Assembly (NCBI RefSeq): GCF_003026455.1
Contig: NZ_PYMB01000004.1
Span: forward strand, 124,001 to 188,000
DNA length: 64,000 nt
Direction of reading: 5' to 3'
Source of the DNA: Photobacterium rosenbergii
Lineage (GTDB): Bacteria; Pseudomonadota; Gammaproteobacteria; Enterobacterales; Vibrionaceae
In this document: piece by piece, positions 56,692-64,000 of the stretch
How positions within the stretch are numbered: position 1 is the stretch's first letter
Layout: the number at the start of each line of letters is the position of its first letter
Program-made: the position numbers and the translations under genes
The notes under the pieces: generated by a model
The model's database searches: none
The model's input: only the letters and a program-made list of their open reading frames with translations
Told to the model about the DNA's origin: nothing

Positions 56692-59600
56692 CTAGCTTGC
56701 TGGTGCCTGGCGGTGACGGCGCCAAATCGCCAGAACATCTTTCTCTTTCAACTTGGCCATTGCCACATAGGCAACGGGTACCACGAAGAGTGAGAAGAAC
56801 GTACCTGCGACCAAGCCGCCTACCAGTACCAGACCGATGTTCACCCGGCCCAGAGAACCAGGGCCGTCGGCAAAGGCCAAAGGCAACGAGCCGAGGATCA
56901 TCGTTAGCGAGGTCATCAAAATCGGTCGCAGACGAGAGCGGGCACTTTCCAGCGCGGCTTTAATGGCGGTTGCACCCTGACGGCGCTGCTCGTTGGCAAA
57001 CTCAACCAGCAAGATACCGTGTTTGGTGACTAAGCCTACCAGTGTCAGCAAGCCGATCTTCGAGTAGATATTCAGGCTTTGGTCAAACATCGCCAGGGTC
57101 AACAGTGCACCGACAATACATAAAGGAACTGTCAGCATAATGACCAGTGGGTCGATGAAGCTCTCGAACTGTGCAGCTAGGATCAGGTAAACAAAGATCA
57201 GAGCCAGCAAGAAGAGTAGTTGGGTACCAGCCTGCGAATCATCCAATAGCTTGACCGTGCCGTTGAAGGCGTAGTCCTGGGCACTATTTAGCAGTGATGG
57301 GACTTCTTGGTCGATGTAAGCTTTGATATCACTGGCCGTATAGCCCGGCATTAAGTCTGCGGTGATTTCAGCACTGTCTTTCCCCATGAACGTTTTAAAG
57401 CTCGATTCTGCTGTCGTCTGCTTGATAGTGACAAACTGCGACAGCGGCAGGCTCTGGCCTGAGTCTGAGCTTACATAAAGCTTATCGAGTACGTTAAAAC
57501 TGCCGAGATCATGGCGGTTAACCTGTACTTGGATTGGATACGTGAAACCATCATCGGCCTGCAAGTCTGCCGCTTTGACTGAACCGAGGAAGGTCGATAG
57601 GGCATTAGTGACATCGCTGTAATTCACCCCTGATAAAATGATCGCGTTACGGTCAATTTCCAAATCATAGGTTAACTGATCACGAAGGGTTGAGTTCTTG
57701 ACGTTAGTCACCCCCGGATACTGCTCAAGCAGGGTGGTTACTTTCTCTGCTGTTTTAGCCAAGCTGTCAGTATCACGATCGACAGTCGTCAACTCCAATA
57801 CTAGGTTCGTTGCGATGCCAAGGTTATCTGCAGAGCGGACGGCAAATGACATGTCGTAGGCTGAAACGGTACGGCTAGCCTTTTCCGTGAGGCTGGCGAT
57901 AACCTCATCTGCTGTTTGCTGACGTTCACCCCAAGGTTTGAGCAATACATGGTTGGTTGGCGTACCTTCAATGTAAGACAAGTTGGCTTCGATAGCCTTT
58001 TGGCCTGCCATGGCGCTGTTGAGTTCATCATTATGCGATAGGTGGTACTGGCGGCCCACACCGGTCGGTGCGGTTGATGTGACTTCGATGAAACCAGAGT
58101 CTTCAGTTGGTAGCAGTACTTGCGGTATTTTGATGAAGGCAAACCCTGAAAGTACTAATAGAAGACATGATAATCCAGCCATAACGGCTTTGCGGTTGAA
58201 CCATTTCTCAAGCTCAAGCGTGTATCTGTCGGCTAAGCGGTTGAGCTGGTGGTCAACACGGGCAAACCACTTCGGGTGCTGGTTAACAGGCTTAATCAAG
58301 TAAGCGCTCATCATCGGGGATAAGGTGAGGGCCACCATGCCGGAGATGATCACTGCCGCTGCTAGGGTAAAAGCAAATTGACGAAACAGATCAGCCGTTA
58401 GCCCAGACATCAACCCGATAGGCAGATACACAACGGCTAGGGTGAGTGTCATGGCAATCACCGGGAAGATGATCTCTTTGCTGCCTTTCAATGCAGCGTT
58501 AAATGGTGTTTCGCCTTGTTCTATATGGCGATAGCAGTTCTCTACCACCACAATCGCATCATCGACCACCAATCCGATTGCAAGGATAATCGCAAGGATT
58601 GTCAGGACATTGATACTAAATCCAAGCAGTACCATAACCGAAAATACACCGATCACGCACACTGGGATGGTGATAATCGGTACCGAGGCAACCCGAAACG
58701 AGCCAAGGAAAAGCATGACCACAATGGAAACCAAGACAATGGCCTCCACCAAGGTCGCAAACCCCTCATCGATGGCTGATTCGATGAAGTCGGCTTGGTT
58801 GTAAACCATCTTCATCTCGATCCCATCAGGGAGCTTAGTTTGCATAGATTCTATAGCGGCTTTAACCCTATCGGCGACGATAACGGGATTTTCCGTTTTG
58901 AGTGGCAGAACCTGCAGTGACATGGCCTGGTTACCATTGACGGTAAGCAAACTTGGGGTCAGGCTTTCTTCACCCATGACAACATCGGCAATATCTTTGA
59001 CCCGAATGATCTGGCCATTATCAACCCGGATGACGAGATCTTGCACATCTTGCAATGAAGTCACCTGGCTAACTGGGTTGATAGAAAAGTCCCGAGCTTC
59101 ACCTTTGATGGTACCGGCAGTGAAGGTACTGTTGTAAGTACTCAATGTGCCAACGACATCAGCGGTTTTGATGTTAAGCGCTTTCATGCGCTCCGGCTTA
59201 AGCCACACTCTTACCGCTTTTGATGAGCCACCATACGGGCCCCACACACTGCCTACACCTTGAATGTGACGAAATTGCGGTACAAGTTGCTGGCTGATGT
59301 AGTCATACATCTCCTGCTGCTCAAGGCCACCGGTATTGACGAAGGTGATGACATTACTGGTGGTGCTGGTGTCTGATGAGTTATCCGTTACTGTCGGCTT
59401 GTCAGTCATACTCGGCGGAAAATCACCAATCGCCTCAACACTGCTGCGTAATTTGTTCATCAGGTTGGTGTACTCAACATCATCAACATCGTCGCTGAAG
59501 TTGATTTTCAGGGTACAGCTGCCCTCGACACAGTCGGTGGTCATGGTGTCGACGCTATCAAGCCCGGTTGCGGCGTCGATAAGTTTATCGGCGACATTTC

Positions 59601-59781
59601 GCGACATGAACTCGGCGCTGGCACCTGTGATATTGGCACTGACGGTTGCCGTGGCTGTCTGATGCTCTGGGAAGTATTGGATAGCTAGCTTTTGGAATGA
59701 CAAGATCCCCAGAAGCACAACGGCAATACTCAATACAGAAGCAAAAACGGGGTGGCGGATACAGACTTCAGGCAAGCGCAT
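56692..59781 (-). CDS. RND family efflux permease
   Basis: This 1029-residue inner-membrane transporter is of the AcrB/MexB hydrophobe/amphiphile RND family. It starts MRLPEVCIRHPVFASVLSIA, with twelve transmembrane helices in two halves and two large periplasmic loops. The proton-relay Asp pair is in GLVVDDAIVVVENCYRH (TM4), and the TM10 Lys is in GLVTKHGILLVEF. It should export drugs, detergents or metabolites to the outside with a TolC-type channel; the substrates are unknown. Its start overlaps the stop of the fusion-protein gene by one base (TAATG), so the pair is coupled. Confidence 0.93.
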   Translation of the reverse strand: MRLPEVCIRHPVFASVLSIAVVLLGILSFQKLAIQYFPEHQTATATVSANITGASAEFMSRNVADKLIDAATGLDSVDTMTTDCVEGSCTLKINFSDDVDDVEYTNLMNKLRSSVEAIGDFPPSMTDKPTVTDNSSDTSTTSNVITFVNTGGLEQQEMYDYISQQLVPQFRHIQGVGSVWGPYGGSSKAVRVWLKPERMKALNIKTADVVGTLSTYNSTFTAGTIKGEARDFSINPVSQVTSLQDVQDLVIRVDNGQIIRVKDIADVVMGEESLTPSLLTVNGNQAMSLQVLPLKTENPVIVADRVKAAIESMQTKLPDGIEMKMVYNQADFIESAIDEGFATLVEAIVLVSIVVMLFLGSFRVASVPIITIPVCVIGVFSVMVLLGFSINVLTILAIILAIGLVVDDAIVVVENCYRHIEQGETPFNAALKGSKEIIFPVIAMTLTLAVVYLPIGLMSGLTADLFRQFAFTLAAAVIISGMVALTLSPMMSAYLIKPVNQHPKWFARVDHQLNRLADRYTLELEKWFNRKAVMAGLSCLLLVLSGFAFIKIPQVLLPTEDSGFIEVTSTAPTGVGRQYHLSHNDELNSAMAGQKAIEANLSYIEGTPTNHVLLKPWGERQQTADEVIASLTEKASRTVSAYDMSFAVRSADNLGIATNLVLELTTVDRDTDSLAKTAEKVTTLLEQYPGVTNVKNSTLRDQLTYDLEIDRNAIILSGVNYSDVTNALSTFLGSVKAADLQADDGFTYPIQVQVNRHDLGSFNVLDKLYVSSDSGQSLPLSQFVTIKQTTAESSFKTFMGKDSAEITADLMPGYTASDIKAYIDQEVPSLLNSAQDYAFNGTVKLLDDSQAGTQLLFLLALIFVYLILAAQFESFIDPLVIMLTVPLCIVGALLTLAMFDQSLNIYSKIGLLTLVGLVTKHGILLVEFANEQRRQGATAIKAALESARSRLRPILMTSLTMILGSLPLAFADGPGSLGRVNIGLVLVGGLVAGTFFSLFVVPVAYVAMAKLKEKDVLAIWRRHRQAPAS

Positions 59782-60887
59782 TATCCTGCCTCCTTATTTG
59801 TCACGTTTGCGGCGTTGTCATTCGCTTTTGATAGCGCTTTTTCAGGCTGTTGGGAGGAGAGAACATTGACAGTGCTCTCATCCGTTAGCTTTTGCTGGCC
59901 GGTGATCACCACGTGTTCCCCTTTCTTTAGGCCTTGCTTAATAATGACGTAGCCATCATTGGTGTTGGCGCCCAGCTCGACCTGTCGGCGCTGTGGCTGG
60001 CTGCCTTCAACAACCCATAGGTAGCGCTGCTCATTGTTGGCGAGGACAGCATTCTGCGGGACAACCAATTGTGCCTTGCCCCTTTGTAGTTGCTGGCTGA
60101 CATTGGCAAACATACCTGGCGCAAGCACCAGTTCTTGGTTCTCGATGGTGGCATGGACCTCGACTCGGCCTGAGCTTTCATCGACCGCTGGGGCAATGTA
60201 GTTCACTTCGCCAGTAAAGGTTTGCTCAGGAAACGCAGAAACGGAAACATTCACTGTCTGACCAATCTGCGCCATGCCAAGATCTTCTTGGCTAATGGCA
60301 TAGGTGACATTGACAGGGTCTAGCTTATACAAGCTGACCAACGCGGTTGAGGCATCAATATGGCTACCGATGGAATGGGTAAATGTCGTCAGTCTGCCAT
60401 CGAAAGGAGCAACAATGGTGTAGTCTTTCAAGGTTGCTTCTTGTTGACGGAAGTCAGCGGCCGCTAAATTAACTTCCTCCTGAAGCTCGTCCATGTCCTG
60501 CGGTGATAGGGCGTCTGGTTGTTTGGCGAGTAGGTCACGGGTACGCTGTAATTTGGTCTTAGCCAAGTTGAGGGTACTGCGGGCTTTATCCAGATCCGCT
60601 TTGGCTTTGGTGCTGTCGAGTTCAGCGATGACGTCACCTTTTTTAACGGCATCGCCATCGTTGAAGGCGATCTTTTCAATTTTGGCACCGGCACTGAAAG
60701 TCAGGTTGGCGTTATCAAGTGCGGTGATTTTGCCTACTTCCTCTATCTTCTGGGCAATGCTTCGGGTGGACACAGGCTCCACGGTAACCGGAATCGCTGA
60801 GGGCTCAACATCATTGGCCATCACCATCGCGGGGGCTAGGCAAAGGAAAGAAGTGGCAATCGTCTTGCAGGCTGAATATCTGGTCAT
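59781..60887 (-). CDS. RND efflux periplasmic adaptor (membrane fusion protein)
   Basis: This 368-residue exported adaptor has a signal sequence ending in VMAND (about residue 25). Then come a beta-barrel/lipoyl half (KIEKIAFNDGDAVKKGDVIAELDS), a helical hairpin (about 95-145, rich in Ala, Leu and Lys) and the second lipoyl half (DYTIVAPFDGRLTTF). The hairpin is short and there is no lipobox. It bridges the RND pump to an outer-membrane channel. It is the first gene of a two-gene operon; no outer-membrane factor or TetR regulator is adjacent. Confidence 0.92.
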   Translation of the reverse strand: MTRYSACKTIATSFLCLAPAMVMANDVEPSAIPVTVEPVSTRSIAQKIEEVGKITALDNANLTFSAGAKIEKIAFNDGDAVKKGDVIAELDSTKAKADLDKARSTLNLAKTKLQRTRDLLAKQPDALSPQDMDELQEEVNLAAADFRQQEATLKDYTIVAPFDGRLTTFTHSIGSHIDASTALVSLYKLDPVNVTYAISQEDLGMAQIGQTVNVSVSAFPEQTFTGEVNYIAPAVDESSGRVEVHATIENQELVLAPGMFANVSQQLQRGKAQLVVPQNAVLANNEQRYLWVVEGSQPQRRQVELGANTNDGYVIIKQGLKKGEHVVITGQQKLTDESTVNVLSSQQPEKALSKANDNAANVTNKEAG

Positions 60888-61060
60888 AGGAGTATCTTCT
60901 TGCTGAATACTCCCGCATTTTTACTTTCATCTGTTCATGGAATTGTCAGAAAAGCGTCAATCAAGCCTATGAAATACCTATATTTTATATTTTTTATGGC
61001 TTTTTAGAATGGCTCAGAAAGGCAATTCAGTGGTAAGACTAAAAGCTAGAGGCGAAAAAA

Positions 61061-61082
61061 AACGCCTGCCAAAGCAGACGTT
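61061..61082 (-). terminator. Terminator of sodB
   Basis: The stem AACGCCTGC/GCAGACGTT (one wobble pair) has eight T on the minus strand. Confidence 0.82.
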
Positions 61083-61136
61083 TCATTCTTATCTCAACAT
61101 CATTTGATGGTGAAATAGAGGGGAATTAAAGCTCGA

Positions 61137-61721
61137 TTAAGCAGCTAGGTTCTTCGCAACGAAGTCCCAGTTAACTAGAGCCCAGAAACCGTTCATGTAG
61201 TCTGGACGTAGGTTACGGTAATCGATGTAGTAAGCGTGTTCCCACAGGTCAACAGTTAGAAGAGGAGTAACACCTTCTTCAGTTAGTGGAGTCGCTGCGT
61301 TAGACGTGTTAACGATGTCTAGAGAGCCGTCAGCTTTCTTAACAAGCCAAGTCCAAGAAGAACCGAAGTTGTTGATTGCAGAATCAGTGAACTTCGCTTT
61401 GAACGCGTCGAAAGAGCCGAAAGCTGCGTTGATAGCTTCAGCTACTTCACCTGTTGGTTCGCCGCCAGCGTTTGGTGCTAGGCAGTGCCAGTAGAAAGTG
61501 TGGTTCCAGATCTGAGCTGCATTGTTGAATACGCCACCAGTTGAAGTCTTAACGATTTCTTCTAGTGATTTTTCTTCTAGCTCAGTACCTTCGATAAGAC
61601 CGTTTAGCTTAACCACGTAAGTGTTGTGGTGTTTGCCGTGGTGGTACTCAAGAGTTTCCTGAGAGATGTGTGGCTCAAGAGCATTTTTTTCGTAAGGTAG
61701 AGCTGGTAGTTCGAATGCCAT
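61137..61721 (-). CDS. sodB: SodB, iron superoxide dismutase
   Basis: This 194-residue cytosolic enzyme begins [20 protein letters not shown]. Metal ligands are the His in [17 protein letters not shown], the His in [13 protein letters not shown], and Asp and His in [15 protein letters not shown]. The Fe-type pattern [11 protein letters not shown] and the length match SodB. I chose the ATG at 61721; an upstream frame to 61787 is unlikely. Codon bias suggests high expression. A perfect palindrome lies about 100 bases upstream. In E. coli sodB is controlled by Fur through the sRNA RyhB; this cannot be seen here. Confidence 0.95.
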   Translation of the reverse strand: MAFELPALPYEKNALEPHISQETLEYHHGKHHNTYVVKLNGLIEGTELEEKSLEEIVKTSTGGVFNNAAQIWNHTFYWHCLAPNAGGEPTGEVAEAINAAFGSFDAFKAKFTDSAINNFGSSWTWLVKKADGSLDIVNTSNAATPLTEEGVTPLLTVDLWEHAYYIDYRNLRPDYMNGFWALVNWDFVAKNLAA

Positions 61722-61822
61722 TGCTCGATTCTCCATTTTGGTTAAGGGGCGTTTCCCTTGACATTGCTTCCAGTCGGCTAGGGCCAACTTATTATTTGAA
61801 ACTGACTATTGTCACCGGATTA

Positions 61823-61840
61823 CTATACCGTGAGGTATAG
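61823..61840. promoter_or_regulatory. Operator-like palindrome between sodB and grxD
   Basis: CTATACC-GTGA-GGTATAG is a perfect 7-bp inverted repeat. On the minus strand it contains TATAGT (61822-61827), a possible sodB -10, so a bound protein would affect sodB. Confidence 0.45.
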
Positions 61841-62019
61841 GTCTAAATTGTGACGGTGAAATCATTTTAGCAAGTTTTTTCTTTATTAAAAGATCTGAAA
61901 GGCAAAAAGAGGTGAAAAATAATATCCTTACTTTCTTTAGGCATTTTTTTCCTGCGCGTGACCAAGTAGAATGATGTCTGTGATAGTCAACTTATAAAGC
62001 AAAGTCGTAAGAGGAAGCT

Positions 62020-62358
62020 ATGGAAACCATCGACAAAATTAAACAACAGATTTCTGAAAACGCAATCCTGTTGTACATGAAAGGCTCACCAAAACTGCCA
62101 AGCTGTGGTTTTTCTTCTCAGGCAGCACAAGCACTAATGGCATGTGGTGAAAAGTTTGCTTATGTCGATATCCTGCAAAACCCTGATATCCGCGCTGAGC
62201 TTCCAGCCTACGCGCAATGGCCGACTTTCCCTCAGCTATGGATTGAAGGTGAGCTAATCGGTGGCTGTGACATCATCATCGAGATGTTCCAGAAAGGCGA
62301 ACTTCAGCCATTGATCAAAGAAGCCGCTGAGCGCCGTGACGGTGAAGCAGCAGAATAA
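62020..62358 (+). CDS. grxD: GrxD, monothiol glutaredoxin (Grx4)
   Basis: This 112-residue protein has the CGFS active site (KLPSCGFSSQAAQAL, Cys29) and the glutathione-binding segment WPTFPQLWIEGELIGGCDIIIEM. Monothiol glutaredoxins of this type bind a [2Fe-2S] cluster with glutathione and help to deliver and regulate Fe-S clusters, often with a BolA partner. AAGAGGAAG precedes the ATG. It diverges from sodB, linking iron and oxidative stress functions. A terminator follows. Confidence 0.95.
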   Translation: METIDKIKQQISENAILLYMKGSPKLPSCGFSSQAAQALMACGEKFAYVDILQNPDIRAELPAYAQWPTFPQLWIEGELIGGCDIIIEMFQKGELQPLIKEAAERRDGEAAE

Positions 62359-62421
62359 TCTGTTGAACGAATAGTGATTTGGTAGGCAGGTTAACACCAA
62401 GCATTACTAACGGTATTCGCA

Positions 62422-62460
62422 AAACACCTCGGGAAAGACAATTTCTCGAGGTGTTTTTGT
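62422..62460 (+). terminator. Terminator of grxD
   Basis: The stem AAACACCTCG/CGAGGTGTTT (62422-62431 with 62447-62456) is followed by a T-run. Confidence 0.82.
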
Positions 62461-62525
62461 ATCGGCGGATCAGGCTGATTTCTAGCGCTAAGCGCATGAG
62501 TTGAGTGCCCCGCGCACAGAAGAGT

Positions 62526-64000
62526 CTACAAATGCTCACTTAAGGTTCTGAGCTCGTCTATCGCCGACAGGGCTTGCTCGATATTTTCAGCAGAGGCATA
62601 ACGTTCAATTTCTGCCAGTAGCTGGGCCAGCGCTTCGCATTCCAGCATTTTGGATGCCCCCTTCATCCTATGGGCGATATCGGCAACCTGTAATTGATCG
62701 TGTTGTGCTAGGGCTGTCTCAAGTAATTGCAGGTCACGGTGATGCGTCTCCTTGAACTCTACTATCAACTGTTCTGTTAATGCGTGGTCATCGAACATGG
62801 CTACTAGCTTTTCTCGATCAAACAAGTAATCGGCACCGCTTGGCTTTCTGGGGCTATTGGTGCCTTGCTGCTCCCCGAGTTTGTTGTTTGTTTCACTTTC
62901 ACTGTTAATCTCTAGGCCATCGTAGGCAAAGCTAATTAATTCATTGGGCTCTTCTGTATTTTCTTCAGCTGTATCAAGGCTTGCAGTGATACCACCAAAC
63001 AAGGCACCAAAGTCATCAGCTAGGATGTCTGAGTCAGTGTTTATTGTTGCCTCTGTTTCTAGAGTGGGATGAAGTTTGGTTTCAGCTGTTTTGGGTGGAA
63101 GCCATTTCTCAATCAGGGTGCTTAACTGCTCGATGGAAACAGGTTTGACGATAAAGTCACTCATTCCTGCAGCAAAGCAGCGTCCATCTTCTCCCTGAAC
63201 GGCATTCGCGGTGAGGGCTATGATTGGCAACCCCTCCGCAAGGCAAGAATGAGCAAAGCTTGAGCCCACCGTTGAAGCCAGTCTTGCTGCCCTTTGCTCG
63301 TTACTTTCATCGTATTGCTCAAACTGAGTGTAGAGCTCCCGGGCATGCTGTTCCTTTTGTCGTACTGTAGTCGCCAGCGTATAGCCATCCATTTCTGGCA
63401 TGTGGCAATCTGAAAGCAGTAAGCCGTAACGGTTTTGTTCTAACGCCTGCAAGGCTTGTACGCCGTTGTCGACAATATCGGCCACTACACCCAATTTCTC
63501 CAATTGCTTGCCAATCACTTGCTGATTTATAGGGTGATCTTCGGCGACTAAAATCAATCGCCCTGACATCTCGGCGTGTTCACGACTCTCCATGACAACT
63601 TGCGTTACCGGTGACTCTAGGTGTTGGACTAAAGGGGCCACCCGCTGGGTCATCACATGGCGCAAGTTATCTGGGAACAGAGGATTGACTGACAAGCACC
63701 AGTGTTCATCCATAGGCTCTGGCGATAGCATCGGATTTTGATTAATGATGATCACCTTGGTCGTTGGTGCATTTTGCTCAAACCAAGTGGTTGGCAGTTT
63801 GAGTTGTTGCCACAACGACAGAGTCAAGAAAGCAAAGTCAGGCTTAACTCGAGCGATCTTGTTGCAAACCGTCGACGGGTTATCCAGTGTTGTAAGTTCA
63901 GTTGATAACCCTAAGTGTTCTAGGTAGCGGCAAAGCTCTTCCCGCTGGATAAAGTAACCAAATACGTTTGCTGTCTGGGTATGGAAGGCGGGTACTGATG
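62526..64000 (-). CDS. Hybrid sensor histidine kinase, C-terminal part (5' end outside window)
   Basis: The frame stays open to the window edge, so the N-terminal sensor and kinase parts lie beyond it. Visible from the edge are a degenerate receiver-like segment (about the first 200 residues) and then a true receiver domain starting LILVAEDHPINQQVIGKQL. Its phospho-Asp is in LLLSDCHMPEMDGY (codon at 63408-63410) and its Lys is in DFIVKPVS. An acidic linker leads to a C-terminal Hpt domain with His in ADIAHRMKGASKML (62670-62672). This layout resembles BvgS/EvgS-type phosphorelay kinases. The receiver has an unusual insertion of roughly 30 residues before LPIIALTAN. Confidence 0.85.
   Translation of the reverse strand, partial: SVPAFHTQTANVFGYFIQREELCRYLEHLGLSTELTTLDNPSTVCNKIARVKPDFAFLTLSLWQQLKLPTTWFEQNAPTTKVIIINQNPMLSPEPMDEHWCLSVNPLFPDNLRHVMTQRVAPLVQHLESPVTQVVMESREHAEMSGRLILVAEDHPINQQVIGKQLEKLGVVADIVDNGVQALQALEQNRYGLLLSDCHMPEMDGYTLATTVRQKEQHARELYTQFEQYDESNEQRAARLASTVGSSFAHSCLAEGLPIIALTANAVQGEDGRCFAAGMSDFIVKPVSIEQLSTLIEKWLPPKTAETKLHPTLETEATINTDSDILADDFGALFGGITASLDTAEENTEEPNELISFAYDGLEINSESETNNKLGEQQGTNSPRKPSGADYLFDREKLVAMFDDHALTEQLIVEFKETHHRDLQLLETALAQHDQLQVADIAHRMKGASKMLECEALAQLLAEIERYASAENIEQALSAIDELRTLSEHL

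Overview
The window looks like chromosomal DNA from a gammaproteobacterium of the family Vibrionaceae, probably near Photobacterium, Grimontia or Vibrio. The evidence is the gene order cydX-ybgE-ybgC-tolQRAB-pal-cpoB, a FadR longer than the enterobacterial form with a Vibrio-type insertion, and many blocks shared with the E. coli map (nhaB/fadR, prkA-yeaH-spoVR, gapA/msrB/yeaD/yeaC, sppA-ansA, ydjA-selD-mnmH-topB, yejK/yejLM). Genus is inference. I see no prophage, insertion sequence, integrase, CRISPR array or rRNA. One tRNA gene, tRNA-Ser(GGA), is present.

Layout. 1-6.0 kb: the end of the cytochrome bd operon and the complete Tol-Pal envelope operon. 6-9 kb: quinolinate synthase, a BASS-family transporter, a UPF0149 protein and tRNA-Ser. 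9.2-13 kb: dsbB and nhaB, divergent from fadR. 13-18 kb: the stress module spoVR-yeaH-prkA. 18.2-24 kb: a VOC protein, yeaD, gapA/msrB, a DUF2989 lipoprotein, yeaC and a glutathione S-transferase. 24-34.6 kb: ansA, sppA, fadH, ydjA, selD, mnmH, topB. 34.6-44.2 kb: two GGDEF proteins, an SDR, a small lipoprotein, yejM/yejL/yejK, an orphan membrane protein with two Hpt domains, and a YgbA-family protein. 44.3-50.3 kb: flavodoxin, pyruvate:flavodoxin oxidoreductase and a short-form hybrid cluster protein. 50.4-55 kb: an M20 peptidase with the YjiG/YjiH membrane pair, and nhaC. 55.5-64 kb: asd, an RND efflux pair, sodB, grxD and the 3' part of a hybrid histidine kinase.

Links between genes. fadR lies in the same window as one of its likely targets, fadH, whose promoter carries a near-perfect FadR operator over the -10 element. 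The hcp-nifJ-flavodoxin set forms a plausible anaerobic, nitrosative-stress electron-transfer unit. FNR-like boxes with a common TGATC-nn-GATC core lie upstream of hcp, upstream of the YgbA-family gene and, more weakly, upstream of yjiH. selD and mnmH supply selenophosphate and use it for tRNA 2-selenouridine.

Most of the window is ordinary conserved chromosome. The best candidates for something undescribed are a run of five adjacent hairpins in the 5' leader of nhaC (54759-54864), dyads in the asd upstream region, the orphan double-Hpt membrane protein, the short Hcp with unusual N-terminal cysteine spacing, and small ORFs at 18249-18425 and 50170-50295.
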